Under the pieces are notes generated by a model, which had not been told where the DNA came from, searched no databases, and worked only from the letters and a program-made list of their open reading frames with translations. Below, piece by piece: positions 8,127 to 17,335 of a DNA stretch of 64,000 nucleotides. Numbering within the stretch: the first letter of the stretch is position 1; every line of letters begins with the position of its first letter. Made by a program: the position numbers and the translations under genes. The stretch spans positions 1-64,000 of the forward strand of contig JACDGP010000012.1 of assembly GCA_013821605.1 (NCBI GenBank), given 5' to 3'. The stretch is from Herpetosiphonaceae bacterium (lineage in GTDB: Bacteria; Chloroflexota; Chloroflexia; Chloroflexales; Kallotenuaceae).

Positions 8127-10379
8127 CTACTTGAAGGCAAACAGATAAATGACCGCCAGGATCAACACGCCGGTAAAGATCAAGGCGCCATAATCTTGGA
8201 TCTTGCCGGTCGTCGTTTGGCGCATGCCGTCGCCGGTATAGGTCGTCGCCTCGGCCAGTGTATCAGCACCCTGGTTCAAGAACAGATCGTCGATAATGAA
8301 GTTGAGCTTGGCTAGGAGCAAGCTGAGCTGCCCAACCCCATTGACCACGCTATCGACCATCTTATCGAAGACGGTCAAGCCGATGCCAAAGATGTCGGTC
8401 AGGCGCCCGATGGTCGCACCATAGAACTCATCAACGCCGAATTTGTTGTTGAGGATGCGGAAAATGCCAGGCATCATCCGTTCCAGCGGATCGGCATCGG
8501 TCGCGTAGGCGAAGGCCGGCCGGTATAAGACATAACCCAGGAAGATCCCTGCAAAGGCGAGCAGCGTGGCTATCGCGGTAGTCACGACATTGAAGCTGCC
8601 CTCTTCTTGCGCAAAGAAGTGTGAGAGCCAGCCTCCGTGAATACCAAACAAACCGGGCCAGTTCGCATAGCCGGCCCCAAAGGCAAAGATCGCCAGCACG
8701 AACAACGGTAAGAGCATGGTCCAGGGCGAATCATGCGGGTCATGCGTTTTATGCTCACTATAGATCGCCGCAGTATGCTCGTCATCTTCCTGTGCCGACC
8801 CCAGATCCGTATGGCCAGTTTTGACGACCGCTACCTTTTCGCTGGGTGCCGTTGCCGCCAGGGGACGTGGCTGGTGGCCACGAAAGTTGCCGAAGAAGAC
8901 GACCACAATCTGGCGTGTCATATAGAAGGCGGTCAAAAACGCAGCGATCGTGAGCAAGATATAGACGATTTGGCCGGTCAGCGGACTCACGACCCCGGCC
9001 TGTCCACCAAAGCCTACGCCAAACGCATCGGCCAAAATCTCATCTTTGGAGAAGAAGCCAGAGAATAACGGCACGCCGGCCAGCGCCAAATAGCCAATCA
9101 TATAGGGCCAATAGGTGCGCGGCATAAAGCGGCGCAGGTTGCCCATGTTGCGAATGTCTTGCGAGTTGCGGGAATCATGGCCGACTGTCGCCTCCATGCC
9201 ATGAATGATCGAACCCGAGCCCAGGAACAAGAGCGCCTTGAAAAAGGCGTGCGTGAGCAGGTGGAACATGCCTGCTACCCAGCCACCCATCCCCAGTGCC
9301 GCAACCATGAAGCCGAGTTGCGACAACGTTGAGTAGGCCAGGATGCGCTTGATGTCGAATTGCGCGACCGCGATCAAGGCAGCAAAAATGGCAGTAAACG
9401 CACCGATCAGCGCAACGACCGTGAGTGCATGGATACTGCTCGCGTCGGTACTGCCAGCGACGAAGATCGGATAGGTCCGCGCGACCAGGAACACGCCAGC
9501 CGCCACCATCGTTGCGGCATGAATCAGCGCCGAAACCGGCGTGGGTCCTTCCATGGCATCCGGCAGCCAGACGTGCAGCGGAAATTGCGCCGACTTGCCG
9601 ACAGTGCCCATAAAGATCAGCAGTGCAATCGCGGCGGCAACGCTCAGGCCAAAAGCCGTCGTTTGCTGGCTGACTTGGCTTAAAAAGGCCGGGTCGAAGA
9701 CCTGACCGGGGGCCGAGCCGAAGGTCAGCGAGCCTGATCGCTGATAAAGATAAAACAGCCCGAGCATCATGCCCACGTCGCCGATGCGTGTGGTAATAAA
9801 GGCTTTACGGGCGGCCATGTAGGCCGAGGGTTTGTAATACCAGAAGCCGATCAACAGATACGAGCAGAGGCCCATCAACTCCCAACAGATGAAGAAGAGG
9901 AGCAGGTTGTCGGACAGTACCATACCGAGCATTGAAGCGGTAAACAACGCAATAAAGGAGAAAAAGCGCGCGAAGCGTGGATCCTCGGCCATATACCCGG
10001 CCGAGAACAGGTGAATACAGGTCGCGGCCAGCGTAACCATCGCGAGCATAGCTGCGACGGGCGCATCAATGCGATCGCCCATTCGGAAGACGCTGTTACC
10101 GGTCGGTGCCCAGTCGAAGCTACGGGTAAAGGCCCCACCAAAGCCGCGGAAACCGGCTTCGCCCCCCGTCACTTGCGCTTCGGCAGGTGCCGCTCCAAAG
10201 CCACTGCGGGCTCCTTGCAGCAGAACGCCCCAGGCGATAAAGGTGGCGAGCACCATCAGCACGACCGCAATGATCGCCGTCGTACGCTTATCCTTGTAGA
10301 GCGGTGCGAAGAAGGTGATCACCACAAAGGCCACCAAGGGCAGGAGCGGGATCATCCAGGCCCAGTCGAAAAAAGTCAT
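8127..10379 (-). CDS. nuoL: NADH-quinone oxidoreductase subunit L with extended lateral helix
   Basis: Distal antiporter-like subunit of complex I, 750 residues against roughly 610-650 in common NuoL proteins. Signatures: FICWELMGLCSYLLIGFWY, MGTVGKSAQFPLHVWLPDAM (TM7 lysine), FDIKRILAYSTLSQLGFMV. There are two long additions. One is a hydrophilic charged loop rich in His, Asp and Glu (EDDEHTAAIYSEHKTHDPHD). The other is an extra stretch of about 27 residues near positions 693-719, inside the amphipathic lateral helix region between GVGQLSLLLAKL and GKIQDYGAL. From memory of E. coli NuoL, the distance between the conserved VDEFY-like and last-helix segments is about 28 residues longer here. 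This matches the presence of an extra NuoM in the operon. Confidence 0.93.
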   Translation of the reverse strand: MTFFDWAWMIPLLPLVAFVVITFFAPLYKDKRTTAIIAVVLMVLATFIAWGVLLQGARSGFGAAPAEAQVTGGEAGFRGFGGAFTRSFDWAPTGNSVFRMGDRIDAPVAAMLAMVTLAATCIHLFSAGYMAEDPRFARFFSFIALFTASMLGMVLSDNLLLFFICWELMGLCSYLLIGFWYYKPSAYMAARKAFITTRIGDVGMMLGLFYLYQRSGSLTFGSAPGQVFDPAFLSQVSQQTTAFGLSVAAAIALLIFMGTVGKSAQFPLHVWLPDAMEGPTPVSALIHAATMVAAGVFLVARTYPIFVAGSTDASSIHALTVVALIGAFTAIFAALIAVAQFDIKRILAYSTLSQLGFMVAALGMGGWVAGMFHLLTHAFFKALLFLGSGSIIHGMEATVGHDSRNSQDIRNMGNLRRFMPRTYWPYMIGYLALAGVPLFSGFFSKDEILADAFGVGFGGQAGVVSPLTGQIVYILLTIAAFLTAFYMTRQIVVVFFGNFRGHQPRPLAATAPSEKVAVVKTGHTDLGSAQEDDEHTAAIYSEHKTHDPHDSPWTMLLPLFVLAIFAFGAGYANWPGLFGIHGGWLSHFFAQEEGSFNVVTTAIATLLAFAGIFLGYVLYRPAFAYATDADPLERMMPGIFRILNNKFGVDEFYGATIGRLTDIFGIGLTVFDKMVDSVVNGVGQLSLLLAKLNFIIDDLFLNQGADTLAEATTYTGDGMRQTTTGKIQDYGALIFTGVLILAVIYLFAFK

Positions 10380-10382
10380 GGT

Positions 10383-10709
10383 TTAGCCCTTCAAGGTGTC
10401 GATTTCGTCGGCATTGATCGTCAGGCGCGTACGGTACACGGCGATCACCATCGCCAGGCCGACGGCTGCTTCGGCAGCAGCAACCGTAATTGCAAAGATA
10501 GTGAACAGCAAGCCGCTGGTGCGCTGTGGCTCCAGGTAACGCCAAAAGGCGATCAAATTAATATTGACTGCGTTCAGCATCAACTCTACACCCATCAAGA
10601 TACCGACGGTGTTACGTCGTGATAAGGCTCCCCACAAACCGAGGCAGAACAAGACGGCGGCGATCGTCAGCACATACTCCAGCGGTACAGCCGTAACGAT
10701 GGTGTTCAT
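10383..10709 (-). CDS. nuoK: NADH-quinone oxidoreductase subunit K
   Basis: Small membrane subunit of complex I linking the quinone-proximal region to the antiporter-like arm. 108 residues with three membrane helices. The second carries the conserved glutamate (ILMGVELMLNAVNINLIAF) and the third the second one (TVAAAEAAVGLAMVIAVYR). Length and motifs are normal. It is 10 bases downstream of nuoJ and 3 bases upstream of nuoL. Confidence 0.96.
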   Translation of the reverse strand: MNTIVTAVPLEYVLTIAAVLFCLGLWGALSRRNTVGILMGVELMLNAVNINLIAFWRYLEPQRTSGLLFTIFAITVAAAEAAVGLAMVIAVYRTRLTINADEIDTLKG

Positions 10710-10719
10710 TACTCTTTCC

Positions 10720-11532
10720 TTACCTGCGTTCCGAGCTATCGGTATTCATGCCACTCGTGCTGGCCGGTGCTTGATCGACCGGCCCTGGAATGGCAGTGAG
10801 CGGTGCAACCAATCCTGCACCCTTGAGCGAGCGACGGAGTGCTGTTTCTTCCGCTAAGGTCAGGACACGGCGGCGACGACTGCGCTCTTCGAAGGCGATC
10901 ACAACTGCACCAACCAGGGCGACCAGCAGCAAGATCGATGCAAGCTCGAACGGCAGCAAATACTCTTTCATAAAGGACTGGCCGATCTCGAAGGCTCCGG
11001 CGACTTGTGGTAGCGCGGCGGCCGGGCGGGCTGCCGTGGCCGTTGCATTAGCTGCTTGCGCCGTTGCGCCGGCTGCGGCCTGTGCTGTGGCAGTTGCATT
11101 AGCTGCTTGCGCCGTGGCTGCGGGTGCGAGCCGGTCGGCTCGTGTCCAACGTGTGTTCCCTTGGGCGTCGGCCGGCAGACCCGGATTACTGACGGTACGT
11201 ACAATCACGATCAGGAGGCCCAAGGCCACCAAAGCCGACAGCCACCAACGATCAAATAGTTGACGAGTCGCTTCACCTGTTACTTGCCGGGTTAACATAA
11301 TGGCAAACAGCACCAGGATCGAGACCGCGCCAGCATAAACCAGAATCTGTACTACGCCGATGAACGGCGCTTCGAGCAAGAAATACAGCGCTGCCACGCC
11401 TGCAAACGAAGCAATCAACCATAAGGCAGCATGAATAATATTTTTGACCCATACCACCATGAAGCCGGCAAACAAGATCAAGCTTGAAAGCGCGAAAAAG
11501 ACGACGTTTATCGCAATATTAGGTAAATTCAT
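10720..11532 (-). CDS. nuoJ: NADH-quinone oxidoreductase subunit J with Ala/Thr-rich repeat insertion
   Basis: Membrane subunit of complex I, 270 residues compared with about 165-200 in most bacteria. The family core is clear: VVWVKNIIHAALWLIASFAGVAALYFLLEAPFIGVVQILVYAGAVSILVLFAIML covers TM1-3, and LLPFELASILLLVALVGAVVIA is the last helix. Between the fourth and fifth helices is a low-complexity segment of about 60 residues made of Ala, Thr, Gln and Asn with two copies of ATAQAANATAT. The corresponding DNA repeats exactly over 23 bases with a 51-base period (11042-11064 and 11093-11115). The C-terminus adds about 50 hydrophilic residues. The insertion should lie in a loop outside the membrane (inference). 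Confidence 0.93.
   Translation of the reverse strand: MNLPNIAINVVFFALSSLILFAGFMVVWVKNIIHAALWLIASFAGVAALYFLLEAPFIGVVQILVYAGAVSILVLFAIMLTRQVTGEATRQLFDRWWLSALVALGLLIVIVRTVSNPGLPADAQGNTRWTRADRLAPAATAQAANATATAQAAAGATAQAANATATAARPAAALPQVAGAFEIGQSFMKEYLLPFELASILLLVALVGAVVIAFEERSRRRRVLTLAEETALRRSLKGAGLVAPLTAIPGPVDQAPASTSGMNTDSSERR
11042..11115. repeat. 51-base period direct repeat inside nuoJ
   Basis: GTTGCATTAGCTGCTTGCGC followed by CGT occurs at 11042-11064 and again at 11093-11115. It encodes the Ala/Thr/Gln repeat of the NuoJ loop, and the period is 17 codons, so copy-number change would keep the frame. Confidence 0.85.
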
Positions 11533-11615
11533 ATCGCTCCTGGGACATTACGCACTCCAATAATACTCGATCTCTTCGCATGCTTTGCAGTCCTACGATC
11601 ACAACCAAGACACAA

Positions 11616-11644
11616 GGAGACCAGCAGCCTAGCTGCTGGTCTCC
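11616..11644 (-). terminator. Strong hairpin between nuoH and nuoJ
   Basis: GGAGACCAGCAG and CTGCTGGTCTCC form perfect 12-base arms with a 5-base loop, starting just after the nuoH stop codon. On the minus strand the right arm is followed by TTGTGTCTTGGTTG, which is only partly T-rich. It lies in a 118-base gap that is the longest within the otherwise tight nuo operon. It could be a partial terminator or an RNA-stability element separating nuoABCDIH from nuoJKLMMN. Confidence 0.55.
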
Positions 11645-11650
11645 GCTTCG

Positions 11651-12874
11651 TTAAGCTGCAGTCACTTGTTGCGCGAGATATGACCGTGTTCGTCCCCGGT
11701 AAAGTGCCAGCGCCCCCATCACTGCAATCGCATTGAGCACGAGCGTGACGGCGAAGGCGGTTAGCGTGCGGCCCAGGCTGCCCGGCTGACCAACCAAGTC
11801 GTTCAAGAAGCCAAAGCCTTTATCGGCACCCCATTGCGTAACTGCGATCCATATGCCCATCGCAAAAATGTTGAACAGCGCGAGGGGCAGTAAAAACTTC
11901 CAGGCAAAGCTCATGAGTTGGTCAACCCGCAAGCGCGGGACTGTCGCGCGGATCACGACCATGAACCAGAACAACAGCACCACTTTGATGATTAAGTAGA
12001 TGATCGCCAGCAGGCCACCCAGATAGGGAATGCTTGTGCCGGGACCATTGCCACCACCCAGAAACATCGCGGCGGTGACGGCACAGATCGCGAGGTTGGT
12101 CATATAGTTCGCTAGGTAGAAGACCGCAAACTTCATGCCCGAATATTCCGTCATATAGCCGGCGACGATCTCGGAGTCGGCCTCGGGAATATCGAAGGGC
12201 GTGCGCTCGCCTTCCGCCAGTGAGGAGATGAAAAAGACTAGTGCTGCCAGCGCTCCGACCGGTGTGAAGATATGCCAGTTCAGATTCAGGCCACCGTTGC
12301 TTTGGTGGTTAATGACATCAGCCACCCGCATGGAGCCGACCCACATCACGATCGCCACAAGTGACATCACCTGGGGAATTTCGTAAGAGATCATTTGGGC
12401 TGCAGCACGCATCCCGCCTAGCAGCGCAAACTTGTTATTCGAACCCCAGCCGGCCATGAGCATACCGAGCGTGTGCAGGGCCGAGACGCCAATGATAAAC
12501 AGCACGCCGACGTTAATCTGGGAGGGATAGAGCTTGCCCAATGGGATGACTGCGAAGGCCAGCACGGTCGAGGCCATCATGACCACCGGGGCCAGGAAAT
12601 GCACCCAGCGGTCGGCTCCCACCGGCGTGATATCCTCCTTGGTCATCGTTTTAATTGCCTCTGAGATCGGCTGGAGGAGACCAAAGGGTCCGACGCGGTT
12701 GGGGCCCTTGCGATCTTGCATCAAGCCAATGCCGCGCCGTTCGATCCAGGTAAACAGCATCATGCCAACCGGCCCCACGACCAGGATCATGGTGGTCGTC
12801 AGAATGTAGCCGACCAGTGTGACCAGCCACGTTTGGCCCGTCCAACTGAGGAGAAAGTGTGAGATATCGTACAT
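11651..12874 (-). CDS. nuoH: NADH-quinone oxidoreductase subunit H
   Basis: Membrane subunit forming the quinone-access chamber of complex I, 407 residues. Signatures: [29 protein letters not shown] at the first cytosolic loop, [41 protein letters not shown]-like text, and [23 protein letters not shown] near the C-terminus. About eight membrane helices. It begins 3 bases after the nuoI stop. NuoH is encoded here after NuoI, whereas the common bacterial order places nuoH before nuoI. Confidence 0.96.
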   Translation of the reverse strand: [407 protein letters not shown]

Positions 12875-12877
12875 GCT

Positions 12878-13882
12878 TTATCCCCCGTGCCGTGCTTGGT
12901 TGCCGGCTCGAATCGCTTCCAGGCGCGCCACTTTTTCCGGCGACATATTCTTGCCAATTGCAGCAGCCGGTCCAGCTGGGCCAACACCCGCTGCTTCCGG
13001 AGCGACCGCTTCGGTCTGCATGACCGCCGGTTCGTCTTCGGCTACCGGGGTAGCGGCTCCACCAGCTTTAGCGGCACGGATGGCTTGGAGACGTGCCAGT
13101 TTGTCAGCCGACATGCTCTTACCTGCGGCGGCAACAGGCGCTTTTGCAGCGGCCGGTGCTGCAAAAGCGCCCGCAGCTACAGCGCGGGGGGCTGCCCCGG
13201 TTGCTGCTTTGACAACCTTGCCTTGCATTTGGGGCGCGACGCCGATGTTGCCGCTGCGACGCTTGACATTGTTCTGCAGCTTCTTGAGGGCCTGGTCACG
13301 TACTTCGCCCCACATTGTTGGCGCGATGGTTTCGTAGTACGAGACCGGCCGGTTCAAGCCACGCTTGTGGACATCCATCGATAAGTGGTTGGGCGTCGCA
13401 AGCTCGTAGACGTGGTCCATTTTAATCGCATCAAAGGGACACACTTCGGCGCAATAGCCGCAGGACATACAGGTGTCATACTCGATGACGAACTCTTCGG
13501 CGGCCGGCACCGGCTTGCCGGTGGTCGGATCTTTGGCTTGGGTGATATGGATCACCTGGGGTGGGCAAACGCGCTCGCACTGAAAGCATGAGGTGCACAG
13601 CTCCTGGCCACTTTTGTCCTCATATAGCAGGATCGGCATTTGCCGTGAGGCTTCGGGGAGTAATAGCCGCTCTTCGGGATACTGCACCGTGAACATGCCC
13701 ATCGTGTCCCGCTTGGAGCTTTGAACTTTGGCTAGCGAAGCACCGAAATGGCCTACGACGCGTAGCATGCCCTTAACCATACCTTGCCCGGCCCGAATTT
13801 GGTTGTCGTTACGCCGTACGACCACCACGTCTGCGATGGGCCGGTCAAGTGCGGTCGATGTTGATGCCGGGACGATGCTCAT
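12878..13882 (-). CDS. nuoI: NADH-quinone oxidoreductase subunit I with repeated C-terminal motif
   Basis: Ferredoxin-like subunit that carries electrons to the terminal cluster N2. Two [4Fe-4S] motifs are visible, [12 protein letters not shown] and [12 protein letters not shown], in the expected order. At 334 residues it is about twice the length of many NuoI proteins. The extra C-terminal half is Ala/Pro-rich and contains two copies of a 17-residue motif, [17 protein letters not shown] (about residues 254-270) and [17 protein letters not shown] (about 310-326). The motif looks like a short amphipathic helix on flexible linkers. Its start overlaps the nuoD stop by 4 bases. Confidence 0.95.
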   Translation of the reverse strand: MSIVPASTSTALDRPIADVVVVRRNDNQIRAGQGMVKGMLRVVGHFGASLAKVQSSKRDTMGMFTVQYPEERLLLPEASRQMPILLYEDKSGQELCTSCFQCERVCPPQVIHITQAKDPTTGKPVPAAEEFVIEYDTCMSCGYCAEVCPFDAIKMDHVYELATPNHLSMDVHKRGLNRPVSYYETIAPTMWGEVRDQALKKLQNNVKRRSGNIGVAPQMQGKVVKAATGAAPRAVAAGAFAAPAAAKAPVAAAGKSMSADKLARLQAIRAAKAGGAATPVAEDEPAVMQTEAVAPEAAGVGPAGPAAAIGKNMSPEKVARLEAIRAGNQARHGG

Positions 13883-14991
13883 CGGTCAACCTCCCCCATC
13901 ACGATATCGATTGAGCCCAAAATGACGACCACATCAGCAACCTTATGACCACGACACATATCACTCAGGGCCGATAGGTTGATAAAAGAAGGCGCACGGA
14001 CTTTATAGCGGTAGGCTTTGCCCGAGCCATCCGACACGAGGTAAAAGCCCAGCTCGCCCTTGGGCGTTTCTACGCGGCCATAGGCATCCCCGACCGGTGG
14101 CCTAAGCGACTGCTGCTTGACTTTCGAGTTAATATGGCTGCCTTTAGCATCCGGCAATTGTTCGATCGCCTGTTGGATGATGTGATAGCTTTGGCGCATC
14201 TCTTCGACCCGCACAAGGTAGCGGTCATAGATATCGCCGACCGAGCCGACCGGAATATCGAATTTAAAGCGGTCGTAGACGCTATATGGCTCGGCTTTGC
14301 GTACATCATAGGGCACGCCCGAACCGCGGAGAAGTGGACCGGTGACACTATACGAAATCGCAAGCTCTTGCGGTAGAATCCCGACGCCCCGTGACCGGAT
14401 CAGCATGAGCTCGTTATCCGACAAGAGCGCCTCGAACTCATCGAAGAAGTGCGGCAGGGCGTACATCAGGTCGTTTAGCTCGGCGAGCCATTCCAGACCG
14501 ATATCGCGCACCACACCGCCGAAGCGGAAGTAGTTGCACATCATGCGCGATCCGGCGACCATCTCATACAGATCGAGGATCTTCTCGCGCTCGCGCATGC
14601 CCCAGAGCAAACCAGTCTGCCAGGCACCCATGTCGTTGAGCATAAAGCCCAGCGCGGTGGCATGGTTCAGGATGCGGCTCAGCTCGGCCATCATCACCCG
14701 GATATATTCGGCGCGCTCCGGCACCTCGATCCCCGCCAGCTTCTCGACAGCCAGGGTATAGCCATGATTGTTCGCCATCGAGTTGAAGTAGTCCAAGCGA
14801 TCGGTGAACGGAATGTTCATCAGGTATGAGTTGACTTCGCCCAGCTGCTCGTGATTACGATGCAGATAGCCAAAGATGGGCTCGATATGAATAACCGTTT
14901 CGCCATCGATCGTGGCGACCAGCCGGAACACGCCATGTGTTGATGGGTGTTGTGGGCCAATATTAAGTTGTAGCTCTTCTGTTTTTAGCAT
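13879..14991 (-). CDS. nuoD: NADH-quinone oxidoreductase subunit D
   Basis: 49 kDa-type subunit that forms the quinone-binding pocket with NuoB, 370 residues. Signatures: [16 protein letters not shown] at the N-terminus, [29 protein letters not shown], and the C-terminal [19 protein letters not shown] and [12 protein letters not shown]. Length and motifs are normal for a stand-alone NuoD not fused to NuoC. A 20-base gap separates it from nuoC and it overlaps nuoI by 4 bases. Confidence 0.97.
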   Translation of the reverse strand: MLKTEELQLNIGPQHPSTHGVFRLVATIDGETVIHIEPIFGYLHRNHEQLGEVNSYLMNIPFTDRLDYFNSMANNHGYTLAVEKLAGIEVPERAEYIRVMMAELSRILNHATALGFMLNDMGAWQTGLLWGMREREKILDLYEMVAGSRMMCNYFRFGGVVRDIGLEWLAELNDLMYALPHFFDEFEALLSDNELMLIRSRGVGILPQELAISYSVTGPLLRGSGVPYDVRKAEPYSVYDRFKFDIPVGSVGDIYDRYLVRVEEMRQSYHIIQQAIEQLPDAKGSHINSKVKQQSLRPPVGDAYGRVETPKGELGFYLVSDGSGKAYRYKVRAPSFINLSALSDMCRGHKVADVVVILGSIDIVMGEVDR

Positions 14992-15011
14992 AACGAATGC
15001 CTTATCGCTTC

Positions 15012-15635
15012 CTACTCGCCACCGGTATCATGCGTGTACTTATCGCCCGTTTTGGGAAAGTCCTTGCGCAACGGGTAGCCCTCGAACTCATCCCACATAT
15101 AGATGCGGCGCAGGTACGGATGGCCGGGGAACTGAACGCCATACATATCGAAGGCCTCGCGCTCCTGTAGATTCGCACCCGGCCATTCACCCGTCAAGGT
15201 GGGAATAACGGGGTGTTCGCGCGGTACCCGTACGCGCACGGTTTGCGGACCACCACCGGCCAGGCTAAAGAAGTGGTAGACCACTTCAATCAGCCCTTGG
15301 GCCAAATAATCCACCGCTGTAATATTCGATAGGAACTCGTAGCCGTGCTGGTCGCGTAGATAGGCCGCGACCTGGGGGATAGATTGGGCATTAACGACTG
15401 CATCATACTCTTGCAGCAGCGGTCGCGCTCCGCCTTCACGACCTGCGCCCGGCTCGGCTTTGTCGATCGGTTCCGTTTGGGCTTTGGGTTCCTTGGGTGC
15501 AAGATCGGGATTGGTACCTTGGGCAGCTGTCTGGCCGTTGCCATTGCCGTTGCTCGCGGCGTGACCACCAACTGGTGCCAGCGCCTCGGGGAGGTCACGC
15601 GCCAGGAGTGCGCGTAGTTCGCCTTTAGCCAGCAT
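15012..15635 (-). CDS. nuoC: NADH-quinone oxidoreductase subunit C
   Basis: 30 kDa-type subunit of the peripheral arm, 207 residues with the ATG at 15635. That start is chosen because GGAGG lies 6 bases upstream, inside the end of nuoB; longer in-frame starts would reach deep into nuoB. The core carries [39 protein letters not shown] and [20 protein letters not shown] with the ending YPLRKDFP. Between a short N-terminal helix and the core lies a low-complexity linker of about 50 residues rich in Asn, Gly, Pro and Glu. The coding ends of nuoB and nuoC overlap by 11 bases, which indicates coupled translation. Confidence 0.95.
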   Translation of the reverse strand: MLAKGELRALLARDLPEALAPVGGHAASNGNGNGQTAAQGTNPDLAPKEPKAQTEPIDKAEPGAGREGGARPLLQEYDAVVNAQSIPQVAAYLRDQHGYEFLSNITAVDYLAQGLIEVVYHFFSLAGGGPQTVRVRVPREHPVIPTLTGEWPGANLQEREAFDMYGVQFPGHPYLRRIYMWDEFEGYPLRKDFPKTGDKYTHDTGGE

Positions 15636-16446
15636 TGGTGGCCTCCGTTGCCAAAAGCTTGCGCGGATCGTACGAACGCTCGGATACCGTGCGCGCCACG
15701 TCGGCGGCATGGGCGTCCTTGATGTTTAAGTCGAGCTTGCTGAGCACGGGTTTCGGCAGGTTGCCTTCCAGGGCTTGCGCATCGCTTTGTCGCTCGCCAA
15801 TCCCGCCCATGGCCGGTGACACAAAGGGTGCCATCTTGGGCAGACCACCGACCGGATCGGCCGTGCCTTCGAAGCCTGCGAGGATCAAGCCGTCCTTGCC
15901 ATATTGTGGTACCGCGAAGTCTTGATCCAGAATGCCGCGCTTGCCGTACCAGCGCACCTTGCGGATCGACTGCTGGTCGATCTGTTCTTGTAGGGTGATC
16001 AAGGCATGCAACATGGCTTCGGGACGCGGCGGGCAGCCCGGAATGTATACATCGACCGGCACATACAAGTCAACACCACGAACGACATTATAGCCGTCGC
16101 GGAATGGACCGCCCGAGGTTGCACAGGCGCCCATCGAAATCACATAGCGTGGCTCGGGCATTTGGTTATACAGCCGTACGATCTGGGGCACCATTTTCTT
16201 GGTCACGGTGCCCGAGACGATCATCAGGTCGGCCTGACGGGGCGAAGCGCGAAACAGTTCGGAACCGAAGCGCGCAATGTCATAGCGCGACGTCGCCGAA
16301 GCGATCATCTCAATCGCGCAACAGGCCAGACCAAATAACATGGGCCAAACCGATGAGCGGCGTCCCCAGTTATACAGTCCATTGACGGTAGAAAAGAAGA
16401 CGCCATTTCCTTCGAGTTCTTGTTGTAATTCTTCATCCGTGGCCAT
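15625..16446 (-). CDS. nuoB: NADH-quinone oxidoreductase subunit B
   Basis: Subunit that binds cluster N2, the final electron donor to quinone. The cluster ligands are visible as the tandem cysteines in [11 protein letters not shown], the cysteine in [13 protein letters not shown], and the one in [15 protein letters not shown]. At 273 residues it is about 80-100 longer than many NuoB proteins; the extension after RWYGKRG is hydrophilic and of unknown role. It starts 29 bases after the nuoA stop and its end overlaps nuoC. Confidence 0.97.
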   Translation of the reverse strand: MATDEELQQELEGNGVFFSTVNGLYNWGRRSSVWPMLFGLACCAIEMIASATSRYDIARFGSELFRASPRQADLMIVSGTVTKKMVPQIVRLYNQMPEPRYVISMGACATSGGPFRDGYNVVRGVDLYVPVDVYIPGCPPRPEAMLHALITLQEQIDQQSIRKVRWYGKRGILDQDFAVPQYGKDGLILAGFEGTADPVGGLPKMAPFVSPAMGGIGERQSDAQALEGNLPKPVLSKLDLNIKDAHAADVARTVSERSYDPRKLLATEATNAG

Positions 16447-16475
16447 AGTTCACCTTCGTTATAGAAGCTCTGAGC

Positions 16476-16832
16476 TTAGAACCATTCGAGCGCGCCCTTA
16501 CGCCAAGCATACACCAGTCCAATCGTCAAAATCGCCAGGAAGGTAAACATTTCGAACAAGGCAAATAAGCCGGATGCGCGAAAGTAGACGGCCCAGGGGT
16601 ACAGAAAGACCGTTTCGATATCGAAGACGACAAAGGCGAGCGCATAGAGGTAATACTGTACTTTGAACTGGACCCAGATTTCGCCGATCGCTTCCAGGCC
16701 GCACTCGTAGGTCGATTGCTTAATGTCGGTTGGCCGCTTGGGGCGTATGACGGCAGATATCAGCAGAGGGATCATCGGAAAGGTGATCGCGGCGATGGCA
16801 AAGATTCCGATAAACGCGTAATTCGATAGCAC
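16476..16832 (-). CDS. nuoA: NADH-quinone oxidoreductase subunit A
   Basis: Small membrane subunit of complex I, first gene of the operon, 118 residues with three helices. The conserved first loop reads [19 protein letters not shown] with the invariant cysteine, followed by [23 protein letters not shown]. Motifs and length are normal. The region ahead of it contains a candidate promoter and a cluster of short repeats. Confidence 0.96.
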   Translation of the reverse strand: MLSNYAFIGIFAIAAITFPMIPLLISAVIRPKRPTDIKQSTYECGLEAIGEIWVQFKVQYYLYALAFVVFDIETVFLYPWAVYFRASGLFALFEMFTFLAILTIGLVYAWRKGALEWF

Positions 16833-16924
16833 AGTTGCGCTCCTACGTTCGGCTTTTGGGCATCCGGTTCATCAAAAAAGCGTAGGCAGCCTGCCGAGCT
16901 ACCCCTTTGTCTCAGACTATGTGC

Positions 16925-16930
16925 ATTATA
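16925..16930 (-). promoter_or_regulatory. Candidate -10 box for the nuo operon
   Basis: On the minus strand the sequence GTGATATAATGC holds a perfect TATAAT, about 93 bases ahead of the nuoA start. No convincing -35 box lies 16-18 bases further up, so the call rests on the -10 match and position only. Confidence 0.35.
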
Positions 16931-17227
16931 TCACAGATGGCTTGAGCATCCTTTAATCGCTGCCTGTAGTATAGATCGCTGCGGCGTCACACATTGACTA
17001 AGAGGAAGATCCAAGACGTATTGCTAGCAATGGGAATCGTGGAGTATGGACTTTTCGCATTGGGATGCGATATTCGGCGATTCGGAAGCAATGGGGAACA
17101 ATGTCCCAAGCTTGATCCATCATTGCTCTTTCCATCAAAAAGCAATAGAAAAACAATGCACGAACAATGATTTAACAACGGGATCAATGGGAGCAATAGT
17201 GAATTGGTGGTACAAGCACAGCCTCCC

Positions 17228-17335
17228 CGTGTTACACGGCTCCGCGCGTTTGGTTACAGTTCCCGTTCAGTTTGTTACATGTAACAGGCACTTTGTTACA
17301 GTTGAACGGGATTTTGTTACATGGTACTGTTACAC
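17228..17335 (+). repeat. Cluster of TGTTACA heptamers
   Basis: GTTACA-containing words occur at roughly 20-base intervals: GTGTTACACGG, GGTTACAGTTCC, TTTGTTACATGTAACA, TTTGTTACAGTTGAACGG, TTTTGTTACATGG and CTGTTACACTC. CCCGTTCAG and GTTGAACGG form an additional imperfect inverted pair. The spacing resembles iterons or multiple operator sites. No function is known. Confidence 0.6.

Noticed and set aside
10011-10622. Plus-strand open frame of 203 codons opposite nuoL and nuoK
   Set aside because: Antisense shadow of high-confidence membrane subunit genes.
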